NCBI GenBank assembly: GCA_038214135.1
Contig: JBBQSD010000001.1
Location: forward strand, 62,001-126,000
DNA: 64,000 bases
Direction of reading: 5' to 3'
DNA from: JANLSE01 sp038214135
Lineage (GTDB): Bacteria > Chloroflexota > Chloroflexia > Chloroflexales > Roseiflexaceae
The translations under genes were made by a program, and so were the position numbers. The notes beneath the pieces are model-generated. The model did not search any database. It saw only the letters and a program-made list of their open reading frames with translations, and was not told where the DNA came from. Shown piece after piece: positions 51,937 through 60,467 of the stretch; within the stretch, counting starts at the first letter, position 1; each line of letters starts with the position of its first letter.

Positions 51937-52041
51937 AGGCGCAGGTGAACACTCACTGCTAGATGTATATACTTGCTATTGTAGCATGTACTTGCACTGT
52001 TACAGCAGGCGTGGTACGATAATTTCGCTTCATTTTGTGTC

Positions 52042-52116
52042 GGGCCGCTAGCTCAATGGCAGAGCGTGTCGCTCATAACGACCTGGTTCCAGGTTCGAAT
52101 CCTGGGCGGCCCACCA
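52042..52116 (+). tRNA. tRNA with CAT anticodon (elongator Met, or Ile2)
   Basis: Acceptor arms GGGCCGC (52042-52048) and GCGGCCC (52106-52112) pair; A-CCA is encoded at 52113-52116. D-arm GCTC...GAGC, anticodon loop CTCATAA with CAT at 52074-52076, and T-arm CCAGG-TTCGAAT-CCTGG are all present. One anticodon-stem closing pair (T52067/C52083) is mismatched. A CAT anticodon may belong to elongator tRNA-Met or, if lysidine-modified, tRNA-Ile2; it lacks the features of the initiator. Confidence 0.93.
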
Positions 52117-52169
52117 TATTCCTCTTTTATTCTTCACCTGCCTGTTCGCCAGAAACCGTTCATTTTCTC

Positions 52170-52442
52170 TGTATGCCGCTGTGCGCGGCAGCACCAGGGA
52201 ACCCTTCTGGTTGCTCTCTTGCCGCTGTGCGCGGCAGGCACCAGGGAACCGTTCCGAATGGTTCCCTCCTTCGGCCAGGGACAAGAGTCCCTGGACCCTG
52301 AATGCATGTTGGTGGCCCTGCAACGCCCATTGGTCATGCCTCGGCTGCATACGAAAAGTCGTTGTGGTAACTTCGAACTCCTGATGGCTGATGGCTGATA
52401 GCTTCTCGTATTCTGACTCCTGACTCCTGGCTTCTGAATACT
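52170..52442. repeat. composite repeat block downstream of the tRNA
   Basis: Two GCCGCTGTGCGCGGCAG-type hairpins (about 52172 and 52221), CACCAGGGAACC modules, CAGGGACAAGAGTCCCTGG (about 52276) and CATGCCTCGGCTGCAT (about 52337) appear in order. TGATGGCTGATGGCTGATAG heptamers and reverse TCAG units (52413-52436) follow, next to the stop of the minus gene at 52446. No coding region is supported between the tRNA and 52446. Confidence 0.8.
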
Positions 52443-52445
52443 GCT

Positions 52446-53567
52446 CTAGAACATCGTCCGCAACTCAATTGCCTGGCCAGTTCGGGCCGATTCAAGCGCC
52501 ATCTGCATAATCTCCAGCGCATGCCTGGCGTGTTCGGCGCTCAACACTGGTGCTTGGCCAGTGCGAAGGCAATCAACGAGATGCTCAACCACACATGCGT
52601 TATAGTAGGTTTCATAGTGTTGTTCGGCTTCCTTCAGTTTGGTTGCATCGGAATCACTCCATGTGCCAGGGCCAGCATCTGGGTTGACCCGATAGATCTG
52701 GTAGGCTGGTGCGCCATCACCGATCGCCGGGTAATCGTTGATGCTGATTGTGCCAGTGCGTCCAAAGATTTCCAGGCGTGGGCTTTTGGCGGCGTTGACA
52801 TTATAGGTTCCATCGACAAAGGCAAATGTTGATTCGCCAAAATCGAGCATCAGCAGCGTGTTATCGTCGGCGGTCACATCGATCTGTTTACCCTTGAATG
52901 GCCCGGCTATGATTGTTCGTTGCGGTTCGGTAATGCCAGAAAAGGCCACGACCCGTTTGGCAGGGCCAAGCAGCGCAGTAATCGTGTGAATGCCATACAC
53001 ACCCATATCGAACAGCGGCCCGGCACCCATATGGTAGAACCAGCTTGGATCAGTTGGAAACGCCCATGAGGCTGGCCCACCATGTGAGCTACGCACCCGC
53101 GCAAATGCTACCTTGCCGATTGCACCACTGCTGATCAAGTTTCGCACTTCGATTTCGATTGGTAGGATCGCGACGATTGGGGCACACACGAACATCAGAT
53201 TATTGGCTCGCGCTGTGTTCACCAGCACATCCGCATCGGCCATGCTTGTTGCGATTGGTTTTTCGGAGACACAATGCTTGCCAGCTTGCAGGACCTTCAG
53301 CGAGGTGGCGGCGTGGGCGGGAATATTGGTCAGGTTGACGACAGCATCGAGATCGGCCTGTTCTAGCATCGCCTCCACACTGGCATAGGCATGGGGAATG
53401 CCATACTGCTGCGCCACAGATTGCGCTCGTTCGAGGAGCATATCGGCAACAGCCACAATCTGCACTTTTTCCGGCAGCCGTAGCAGGTTCGGAATATAGC
53501 CAACTTTCGGGGCCGTAGCGATATTGCCAACGCCAACGATGCCAATCTTGAGTACACGATCATCCAT
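52446..53567 (-). CDS. Gfo/Idh/MocA-family oxidoreductase
   Basis: 373 residues; AGGAG 8 bases before the ATG at 53567. Rossmann motif KIGIVGVGNIATAPKVGYI at the start, then the family EKPIATSMADAD (Lys of the E-K-P motif) and SSHGGPASWAFP, and GPLFDMGVYGIHTITALLG with the D-x-G-x-H pattern. These enzymes oxidise sugars, inositols or related polyols with NAD(P). Its neighbour downstream on the other strand is a nucleoside-type ABC importer, but there is no operon link that would define the substrate. Confidence 0.9.
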   Translation of the reverse strand: MDDRVLKIGIVGVGNIATAPKVGYIPNLLRLPEKVQIVAVADMLLERAQSVAQQYGIPHAYASVEAMLEQADLDAVVNLTNIPAHAATSLKVLQAGKHCVSEKPIATSMADADVLVNTARANNLMFVCAPIVAILPIEIEVRNLISSGAIGKVAFARVRSSHGGPASWAFPTDPSWFYHMGAGPLFDMGVYGIHTITALLGPAKRVVAFSGITEPQRTIIAGPFKGKQIDVTADDNTLLMLDFGESTFAFVDGTYNVNAAKSPRLEIFGRTGTISINDYPAIGDGAPAYQIYRVNPDAGPGTWSDSDATKLKEAEQHYETYYNACVVEHLVDCLRTGQAPVLSAEHARHALEIMQMALESARTGQAIELRTMF

Positions 53568-53655
53568 GTCTCGCTCTCCTATGCGCTATTACGTGTGTAT
53601 GGCGTACGATACCATAGGTGTACAGGGTTTTCCATTTTTATACTTCCCGCCGTGT

Positions 53656-53684
53656 TTGACAGCACCCCATCCTTGCGCTATACT
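53656..53684 (+). promoter_or_regulatory. strong sigma-70-type promoter for the BMP importer genes
   Basis: TTGACA (53656-53661), 17-bp spacer, TATACT (53679-53684). The expected start near 53691 leaves about 110 bases before the ATG at 53802, with AAGGAG just before it. Confidence 0.7.
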
Positions 53685-53801
53685 CGCAACCGACGTTAAT
53701 CCAAAGTTAATAGACAATGATGCAGAGTTGCGCCGATGCAGCTCTGTTTTGCTTCCATGCGTGAAGCAGCTGTATATGTTCCCCTATCGTAAGGAGCACA
53801 G

Positions 53802-55130
53802 ATGACCCGCGCGCGAACTCATTGGATTGCAGCTGCCCTTGCTGGGCTAAGTTTGGTGCTGGCAGCGTGTGGTGGTGCAACACCAGCCACTCCAACCCAG
53901 GCCCCCGCAGCAGCGCCAACAACCGCACCAGCGCCAACGGCTGCCCCTGCACCAACAACGGTCCCCGAACCGACCAAGGCAGCGGAACCGACAACCGCGC
54001 CTGCTCCGACAACCGCGCCTGCTGCTGCGGGTGAGTTCATCTTCGGAATGGTGCTGGTTGGCCCGATCAATGATGGTGGCTGGAACCAGGCACACTATGA
54101 TGGAGCCAAATACGCCGAGTCAAAGATACCTGGCTCGAAGTTCATCTATGTCGATAAAGTCAATCCGGCAGATAAGCCGAATGTGACGGTTCAACAGGTG
54201 ATCGATGAATTGGTCAGCAAGGGTGCCAAATTCGTGATCACCAATTCGGCTGAATTTGCCGATGGTACCGATGAAGGGGCCAAAGCTCACCCTGATGTCT
54301 TCTTCCTGCACGCCTCAGGCGATAAGGTTCTGACAGGCGAAGCACCAGCCAATGTGACCAATCTGATGGGCCGCATGGAGTATGGCAAGATGATGTCCGG
54401 CTGTGCAGCAGCACTCCAATCGGAAACTGGCAAGATCTCGTACCTTGGACCGCTGATCGACCCAGAGACACGCCGTTTGGTCAATTCGGCCTACCTTGGC
54501 GCAAAATATTGCTGGGAGAAGGTGCGTGGCAAACCAGCCGATAGCCTGAAGTTCAAGGTGACATGGATCGGCTTCTGGTTCAATATTCCTGGCGTCACTC
54601 TTGACCCAACCAAGGTTGCTAACGATTTTATTAACGAGGGCAGTGATGTGATCCTTTCGGGGATCGACACCACCGAAGGGATTGTTGAGGCAGCCAAGGC
54701 AACCAAAGCAGGCAAGAAGGTCTTTGCCGTTCCCTACGATTTCAAGGATGCCTGTACACAAGGCGCGGATGTGTGCCTGGGCGTGCCATACTTCAACTGG
54801 GGCCCATCGTATGCCAAGATCATTGGCGATGCCCAGAAAGGCCAGTTCAAGCAATCCTGGGATTGGACCGCGCCAGATTGGAGCGACATCAACAACCCTG
54901 ATACAAGCATGGTTGGCTTTATCAAGGGCAGCGCGTTGAGCGCCGATAACCAGACCAAACTGGATGCGTTCATCAAGGGGCTCGCCGATAACAGCATCGA
55001 TCTGTATGTTGGCCCGCTGAAGTACCAGGATGGCAAGGATTACCTGGCGGCTGGCGAAAAGGCCGATGATAAGAAGATCTGGTATACCGAGCAATTATTG
55101 CAGGGTATCGAGGGCCAGAGCGCGCCGTAG
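53802..55130 (+). CDS. BMP/PnrA-type nucleoside-binding lipoprotein of ABC importer
   Basis: 442 residues. Signal peptide with lipobox LAAC (Cys about 23), then a 50-residue Pro/Thr/Ala linker (repeats of PTTAPAPT), then a BMP-family binding domain (about 80-442; GMVLVGPINDGGWNQAHYDG, SEFADGTDEG-like FADGTDEGAK, DVILSGIDTTEGIVEAAK, GVPYFNWGPSYAKII). BMP proteins such as PnrA bind purine nucleosides for CUT2-like ABC importers. AAGGAG precedes the ATG. ATPase and two permeases follow on the same strand. Confidence 0.92.
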   Translation: MTRARTHWIAAALAGLSLVLAACGGATPATPTQAPAAAPTTAPAPTAAPAPTTVPEPTKAAEPTTAPAPTTAPAAAGEFIFGMVLVGPINDGGWNQAHYDGAKYAESKIPGSKFIYVDKVNPADKPNVTVQQVIDELVSKGAKFVITNSAEFADGTDEGAKAHPDVFFLHASGDKVLTGEAPANVTNLMGRMEYGKMMSGCAAALQSETGKISYLGPLIDPETRRLVNSAYLGAKYCWEKVRGKPADSLKFKVTWIGFWFNIPGVTLDPTKVANDFINEGSDVILSGIDTTEGIVEAAKATKAGKKVFAVPYDFKDACTQGADVCLGVPYFNWGPSYAKIIGDAQKGQFKQSWDWTAPDWSDINNPDTSMVGFIKGSALSADNQTKLDAFIKGLADNSIDLYVGPLKYQDGKDYLAAGEKADDKKIWYTEQLLQGIEGQSAP

Positions 55131-55132
55131 AG

Positions 55133-55311
55133 AGTATTCAGGAGTCAGCTACACAAGCCGTCAGCCATCAGCCATCAGCCGTCAGCCGTCAGCCGTCAGC
55201 CGTCAGCTTTTTCGCGCAGATGGAGTGTTCGTGCAGTCACGGTAACGTCTGTTGTTTGTACAAACCTCCATTAATTGAGGGCTGAAAGCTGAAAGCTGAT
55301 GGCTCAGAGCT
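55133..55311 (+). repeat. heptamer arrays filling the BMP-ATPase gap
   Basis: GTATTCAGGAGTCAG begins just after the BMP stop. Six or seven CCATCAG/CCGTCAG units (about 55159-55207) follow. A second set, GGCTGAAAGCTGAAAGCTGA with TGGCTCAGAGCT (55280-55311), runs up to the ATG of the ATPase gene and occupies the place of its ribosome binding site. Confidence 0.8.
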
Positions 55312-56868
55312 ATGCATATCGAAGTCCGTCATCTCACAAAGACATTCGGGCCGCTACGTGCCAATGATCAGATCAGCCTGAGCTTCGCAGCTGGGCAGGT
55401 GCATGGCGTGCTTGGCGAGAATGGGGCCGGCAAGAGTACGCTGATGAAGCTGCTCTCCGGCTTCCTGCATCGTGATGCCGGTGAGATCCTGTTGAATGGC
55501 CATGCTGTTACGATTGCTGGGCCAGCCGATGCACTCCAAGCCGGGGTCGGGATGGTTCACCAGGATCCGCTCGATGTTCCGGCATTTACTGCACTAGAAA
55601 ACTTCTTCTGTGCGGGATCGCGAACAAAGCTGCCATCACTCAAAGATGCTCGCGCTATTCTGACGCGACTTTCCCGTCGGCTGGGTTTTACCGTACCACC
55701 CGATCAGCAAGTCGGGAAATTGACGGTTGGCCAGCGCCAGCAACTTGAAATTATGCGCCTGCTCGCCTGTGGAGCAGGTGTTTTTATTCTGGATGAACCA
55801 ACAACTGGTATCACCGCTGCTCAGGCTCGGGCATTGTTTGCGGCACTCAAACAGCTTGCATCCGAAGGCAAGACGATCCTGTTTGTTTCACATAAACTCA
55901 ATGAGGTTACCGAACTGTGTGATACCGTGAGTGTCCTGCGAAGTGGGCAGGTTGTTGGCCCGCAGATGGCCATGCCGGTTTCGAAGGATCGCATGCTGGA
56001 ACTCATGTTTGGTGTCACTAATCTCCCTCTCCCCCACCCTTCCCCCACCGGTGGGGAGGAGCATATAGAGTCTTTTACGGAGCCATCCCCCCTCGCCCGT
56101 TCTGGCAGCGGGGCAGAGGGGCAGAGGGAAACATCTCGCCCTGTCTGGTCGCTTGATCAGATCACTATGCGCGATGGTACGATTGAACTACGCGACCTGA
56201 ACCTCGCCTTTCAACCAGGGATCGTCACTGGCCTGGCTGGGTTGGATGGTAGCGGGCAACAACAGCTCTTGCGCATGCTCAGCGGGCGGTTGCGCCCAAG
56301 CAGCGGGCGGATTGTGGTTGATGAGCGGGATCTGACCGGCGGATCATCGGCGCTGTTCTTGCGCGCCGGTGTCCACTATCTGCCGGCGGATCGGCTGACC
56401 GATGGCGTGATCGGCGCGCTCTCTCTAACTGATCATTTTGTGCTGCAAAACGGCCAGGGCGTGCTTGTTGATATTGCTGCTGCACGATCAGAGGCACGCC
56501 AGGCGATTGAGCGCTATGCGATCAAGGCCACGCCCAATTCCCCGATTGTTTCGCTCTCGGGTGGCAACCAGCAGCGAGCCATGCTGGCATTGCTTCCCGA
56601 TCAATGTGTCGGCGTGCTGATCGAGCAGCCAACGCGCGGCCTTGATGTTGCATCGGCACGCTCGATCTGGGAACGTCTGCTGGCGCGCTGTGCTGCTGGT
56701 ACCGCGCTGATCTTCGCATCAGCCGATCTCGATGAATTGCTCGCATATAGTGATCAGGTATTGGTGTTCTTTGGTGGCCGCGTTTCCCGGCCTATCCCAC
56801 GCAGCGAACTCAGCGAGGCTCGATTGGCAGAATTGATTGGCGGCGTTGGATTTGAGGCAATGCTATGA
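55312..56868 (+). CDS. ABC importer ATPase, double NBD, nucleoside/sugar type
   Basis: 518 residues. NBD1 has Walker A GENGAGKST, signature LTVGQRQQLEI and Walker B FILDEPTTGIT. NBD2 has the degenerate Walker A GLDGSGQQQLL usual for the second half of this class, signature LSGGNQQRAML and LIEQPTRGLD. Between them residues 238-276 (LPLPHPSPTGGEE ... AEGQRETSR) have no counterpart in the family and are encoded by an intergenic-type GC-rich repeat inserted in frame. The ribosome site is weak because a heptamer repeat abuts the ATG; GTG/ATG alternatives are not better. Works with the BMP lipoprotein and the two permeases. Confidence 0.9.
   Translation: MHIEVRHLTKTFGPLRANDQISLSFAAGQVHGVLGENGAGKSTLMKLLSGFLHRDAGEILLNGHAVTIAGPADALQAGVGMVHQDPLDVPAFTALENFFCAGSRTKLPSLKDARAILTRLSRRLGFTVPPDQQVGKLTVGQRQQLEIMRLLACGAGVFILDEPTTGITAAQARALFAALKQLASEGKTILFVSHKLNEVTELCDTVSVLRSGQVVGPQMAMPVSKDRMLELMFGVTNLPLPHPSPTGGEEHIESFTEPSPLARSGSGAEGQRETSRPVWSLDQITMRDGTIELRDLNLAFQPGIVTGLAGLDGSGQQQLLRMLSGRLRPSSGRIVVDERDLTGGSSALFLRAGVHYLPADRLTDGVIGALSLTDHFVLQNGQGVLVDIAAARSEARQAIERYAIKATPNSPIVSLSGGNQQRAMLALLPDQCVGVLIEQPTRGLDVASARSIWERLLARCAAGTALIFASADLDELLAYSDQVLVFFGGRVSRPIPRSELSEARLAELIGGVGFEAML
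56023..56139 (+). repeat. GC-rich repeat inserted in frame in the ABC ATPase gene
   Basis: About 117 bp (CTCCCTCTCCCCCACCC ... GGGGCAGAGGGGCAGAGG). Its reverse complement can be aligned by eye over most of its length with the intergenic repeat at about 11428-11540, including CCCTCTGCCCCT, GGGCGAGGGGG, TGCTCC or GGCTCC and CTCCCCACC-N-GTGGGGG. Length is a multiple of three and no stop arises, so the host frame is kept. Confidence 0.75.
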
Positions 56869-57947
56869 CCAACCAGGAATCAACGATTGATGTACAGCTG
56901 CCCGCACAGCGCCGCTTTATTCTCAACCGTTCCTGGTTGCTGGTGCTTGGCTCACTACTTGGCGCATTGGTCTTCACAACCCTGGTGATCATTGCATCGG
57001 GAGCCTCGCCAATTGAGACATACCGGCTGGTGCTGTTTGGTGCGTTTCTGGGCATATTCCGTACTCCACCCAACTACACAAACCTTGCCGATGCACTGAT
57101 GCTAGCGGCTCCGTTGCTGTTGTGTGGAGCTGGCCTAACACTGACATTTGCTGCTGGATTGTATAACCTTGGCGTCGAAGGCCAGATGAGCATAGGCGCA
57201 ATCTTTGCAATGCTGATCTTGCGTCTATTGCCGGATCTGCCGCCGCCCCTCCTTTGGGCGCTGGCGTTCTTATTCGGGGCCTTTGGTGGCGCGCTATGGG
57301 CGCTGATCGCTGGTGTGCTCAAATTGTATGGTCGGGTGAGCGAGATCTTTGCAGGGCTCGGCCTCAACTTTCTTGCAACGGGCGTCGGCCTTTTTCTAGT
57401 GTTCGGCCCCTGGAAACGGCCTGGTATGGCATCCATGGCCGGAACGGAACAGCTCAAAACCAATCTCTGGTTGCCAACACTAGATCGATTGCGCCTTGCA
57501 CCAATCGCCCCGATTGTCGCAATCGTCATGTTGCTGATCGTCTGGTTTGTGCTGACGCGCACCCGATGGGGGCTGATGGTTCGTGCGACCGGTCTGAATC
57601 CAGAGGCTACCGAACGAATGGGTGTGCCGGCAGTCCGCCGACTGATAGAAGCACTGGGTGCTGGTGGTGCACTGGCTGGAATGGCCGGAACGCTGCAGGT
57701 GTTGGGCGTGTTTCACGCACTCATCCCCAATATATCGAGTGGGATTGGCCTCTTGGCCTTACTGGTTGTTCTGCTTGTTAGCGCGAATCCAATCTGGGTG
57801 TTGCCAGTTGGGCTGGCCTTCGCAAGTTTTACTGCTGGTAGTATTCAGCTGCCACTAGCACTCAGTATCGATAGCAGTATTGCGGGAGTGCTGCAGGGAG
57901 CATTGGTTCTGTTTGCACTCCTGGCCCGTGGGCTGGTGCGGCGGTGA
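56865..57947 (+). CDS. ABC importer permease (nucleoside type, first)
   Basis: 360 residues with about nine to ten hydrophobic segments. LYNLGVEGQMSIGAIFAMLI and GLGLNFLATGVGLFLVFGPW are the BPD_transp_2 pattern found in nucleoside and branched-chain-type permeases; MVRATGLNPEATERMGVPAVR contains the cytoplasmic coupling loop. The ATG overlaps the ATPase stop by 4 bp (ATGA). Forms a heterodimer with the permease encoded at 58186. Confidence 0.92.
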   Translation: MTNQESTIDVQLPAQRRFILNRSWLLVLGSLLGALVFTTLVIIASGASPIETYRLVLFGAFLGIFRTPPNYTNLADALMLAAPLLLCGAGLTLTFAAGLYNLGVEGQMSIGAIFAMLILRLLPDLPPPLLWALAFLFGAFGGALWALIAGVLKLYGRVSEIFAGLGLNFLATGVGLFLVFGPWKRPGMASMAGTEQLKTNLWLPTLDRLRLAPIAPIVAIVMLLIVWFVLTRTRWGLMVRATGLNPEATERMGVPAVRRLIEALGAGGALAGMAGTLQVLGVFHALIPNISSGIGLLALLVVLLVSANPIWVLPVGLAFASFTAGSIQLPLALSIDSSIAGVLQGALVLFALLARGLVRR

Positions 57948-57949
57948 GA

Positions 57950-58160
57950 CGAGTATTCAGGAGTCAGGAGTCAGGAGTCAGAATACCCAGAACCTGAACA
58001 AGGAAACAAGGGAACAAGTACGGGTGCAGCGCGCTACGCCCCAACGATTGATCGCAGCCGTGGCATGACCAACGGGCGATGGCGGGCTACCGACAATCAT
58101 TCAAACAAGATATACAAACGAACACGCGAGCAAGCCATTGATTGATCGCAGCCACGCGCA
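57950..58160 (+). repeat. heptamers and ATTGATCGCAGCC modules between the permease genes
   Basis: GAGTATTCAGGAGTCAGGAG with further TCAG units (57952-57981) follows the stop closely. GAACAAGGAAACAAGGGAAC units and two copies of a CGATTGATCGCAGCC-type module (about 58045 and 58139) follow. The repeats separate two genes that in other genomes are usually contiguous. Confidence 0.8.
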
Positions 58161-58185
58161 AGCAAATAAGCGAATAAGAGCACCC

Positions 58186-59190
58186 ATGGAAACCAACCAA
58201 CTCATTATTGACCTCGCAGCCGTCTTGGCCGCATCAGCGCCACTGATTATCGCAACGATGGGCGAGACAATCAGTGAGCGAGTTGGTGTGGTGAATCTTT
58301 CGCTTGATGGCACGATGCTGTTGGCAGCCATGACCGGGTTTGCCGTTGGTCTGACGACTGGCAGCGTGATATGGGGTTTCGTTGCTGCTGCCCTGATTGG
58401 TACGTTGGTGGCATTGGTGCTGTGTTATATGAGCCTCTCGCTGAGCCTCTCGCAAACGGCAGTTGGCTTTGTGTTGACATTACTATGTACTGATTTGTCC
58501 TCGTTTCTTGGCAACCCATATGTGCGTAAGCCAGGGCCGTCCGTCAGCTTCATGCCCATTCCGGGGTTGGCCGATCTTCCCATTCTTGGTAAGTTGTTAT
58601 TCAGCCATGATCTGGTGATCTATGCCAGCTTTCTGCTCATCCCGCTGACATGGTGGTTTCTGTTTCGCACGCGCCCTGGCCTAACTCTGCGGGCGCTTGG
58701 CGAACGGCCCGAGGCCGCCTATGCTCGTGGCGTGAATGTGACACTGCTGCGGTTTTTGTATGTGATGCTTGGTGGTGCGCTTGTCGGGATCGCTGGGGCA
58801 GCCTACTCATTGGATCTGAAGCAGGGCTGGAGCTATCGGCATACATTTGGTACAGGCTGGATTGCGTTGGCGATTGTGATCTTTGGCGGCTGGAGCCCCT
58901 GGCGAGTTGCGCTGGGCTGCTATTTATTTGGCATCCTTCAGACACTGGCCAGCCGCTGGCAGAGTTCGCCACCTGGGCTACTGAGTGGCATTCCAACCCA
59001 GATCTATCAGGTTGCACCATTTGCGCTGATGATCTTTGTGCTAGCGCTGGTGAATGGGGCCAGCAACCCTGGATTAGTGCGCCGCATTGCAGCACTGCCA
59101 GATACTGTGCGCCGCCCCCTCCAATGGCTGATCGGGCGTCTCTCCGCTGCTGCCCCTGCCGCGCTTGGTACGCCCTTCAAGCGCCCGTAA
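58186..59190 (+). CDS. ABC importer permease (nucleoside type, second)
   Basis: 334 residues from the ATG at 58186. Multi-pass; SERVGVVNLSLDGTMLLAAMTG is the signature of the second nucleoside permease, with LRALGERPEAAYARGVNVTLLR as coupling loop and WIALAIVIFGGWSPWRVALG near the C-terminus. Only a weak AAGAG precedes the start. Partner of the permease at 56865; both serve the BMP lipoprotein at 53802. Confidence 0.92.
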   Translation: METNQLIIDLAAVLAASAPLIIATMGETISERVGVVNLSLDGTMLLAAMTGFAVGLTTGSVIWGFVAAALIGTLVALVLCYMSLSLSLSQTAVGFVLTLLCTDLSSFLGNPYVRKPGPSVSFMPIPGLADLPILGKLLFSHDLVIYASFLLIPLTWWFLFRTRPGLTLRALGERPEAAYARGVNVTLLRFLYVMLGGALVGIAGAAYSLDLKQGWSYRHTFGTGWIALAIVIFGGWSPWRVALGCYLFGILQTLASRWQSSPPGLLSGIPTQIYQVAPFALMIFVLALVNGASNPGLVRRIAALPDTVRRPLQWLIGRLSAAAPAALGTPFKRP

Positions 59191-59205
59191 TGCCACATCC
59201 CGTAC

Positions 59206-59241
59206 ACAGCAATGGGCGGTTTGCGAACCGCCCATTGCTGT
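59206..59241. terminator. 16-bp-stem palindrome between convergent genes
   Basis: ACAGCAATGGGCGGTT (59206-59221) and AACCGCCCATTGCTGT (59226-59241) pair perfectly around TGCG. It lies 16 bp after the permease stop and 33 bp before the stop of the minus gene, in the right place for a bidirectional terminator. It belongs to the GGGCGGTT palindrome family. Confidence 0.8.
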
Positions 59242-59273
59242 ATGAACATCATGGTGTTATATGACAGAAGCCG

Positions 59274-60368
59274 TCATGCAACGACGTTCTGCTGGCGTGT
59301 GAGGTCAAATAATACTTTTTGCAGACGTGCGCGCTCGATCATCGGCATTAACATATTGGCAAAGGCGCTGATCGTCTTACCATCTTCTTCATTCCAGATG
59401 CCAGCTTTCGTATTGCCAATTGCTACAACACCCTGGATGCGATTGCGGCCGATCAGCGGCGCGGTGCAGAGCGAGAGCACCATCGGCAGGCAGGCATCAC
59501 GCTCACGAATCTGGCGCATATCATCAACCTGCACGAGCCGCCCCTGGCTGATAGCAGTTGCGCTTGGGCCACTGTCGATGCGGAATGGTTGTTGGCTTGT
59601 GATGGCACTGCCGGCTGAACCGATGATTGTATGATGTTCGTTATCCTCGCTCAGTGTAATAGCGACATCAGTAGCACCAAAGATTGTGTGTAGCACCTGT
59701 GCGGCATTGCTGAGCAGCACACTCAGCGGCTTGTTCTGCAAACTGAGTTCAGCGAGTTTTTGCAAGGTGCAGATCTGCCGCCAGCGGCGCCGGTTGGTCA
59801 GTTTGGTGGTATCAAGGGTTGTGATCAGGTGTCCGCTGATATCGGCAACATGGCGGCTTTGCTGTACATGGTTACGCTGTGTTACTGGCATATAAGGAAC
59901 TTCCATAACCTGTGACATTAGCAATGAAACGCGATCAACCACCTGCTCATCGAACGACCACATGCCATCGAAGCGCCGCCCACCGGTAGTCTCATCACGG
60001 CCATCGGCCTCCTGGGTCAGCAGTGTCGTCCAGAAATCGGGCGTATCCACAAGCAGAAACCATTCGCGGGCAAGTGGCGAGCTTGGCGAGAGTTCGATAA
60101 ATTCAATGCCTGGAATCGATGGTGGCCGGATGTCTGGAACACCAAACACATACACCCGCCGACAAACAGCCCCAAGGCGGCTGTAGCGTCGTAACTGATC
60201 CGGAAAGGAGGAGAACCGCTCGAACCCAGCATAGAAGTTAACCGGTAACTGATTATCGATGATCTGATTTTCGATCAACCGACTGATCGTGTTCATCATT
60301 GCAACAGTATTGATACCGCGTAGATCCTTGTATTGGCTGGCTATTGAGCGAAAGAGCGAGACGTTCAT
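59274..60368 (-). CDS. DICT-GAF sensory protein
   Basis: 364 residues, no membrane segments. The N-terminal half (about 10-180) resembles the DICT domain (diguanylate cyclase and two-component sensory): FAGFERFSSFPDQLRRYSRL, VYVFGVPD, REWFLLVDTPDFWTTLLTQE. A GAF domain follows (about 205-350; ATDVAITLSEDNEHHTIIGS, APLIGRNRIQGVVAIGNTKA). There is no output domain, so it must act through partners; an EAL-domain gene lies 99 bp upstream on the same strand. AAGGAG is present but 12 bases from the ATG. Likely senses a ligand and modulates the phosphodiesterase or another protein; inference only. Confidence 0.8.
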   Translation of the reverse strand: MNVSLFRSIASQYKDLRGINTVAMMNTISRLIENQIIDNQLPVNFYAGFERFSSFPDQLRRYSRLGAVCRRVYVFGVPDIRPPSIPGIEFIELSPSSPLAREWFLLVDTPDFWTTLLTQEADGRDETTGGRRFDGMWSFDEQVVDRVSLLMSQVMEVPYMPVTQRNHVQQSRHVADISGHLITTLDTTKLTNRRRWRQICTLQKLAELSLQNKPLSVLLSNAAQVLHTIFGATDVAITLSEDNEHHTIIGSAGSAITSQQPFRIDSGPSATAISQGRLVQVDDMRQIRERDACLPMVLSLCTAPLIGRNRIQGVVAIGNTKAGIWNEEDGKTISAFANMLMPMIERARLQKVLFDLTRQQNVVA

Positions 60369-60467
60369 AGTAGCTGAGTACTCCTTAAAGTATGCGACAA
60401 TATTGTGTACTACTAGATAGTGTAACAGTAATTCATTACCAACGTATGGCGCATCTAGTCAGTTTCA

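Noticed and set aside
52035..52301. Small frames overlapping the tRNA and the following repeats
   Set aside because: The DNA is a complete tRNA followed by known repeat modules; the predicted peptides are low-complexity translations of these.
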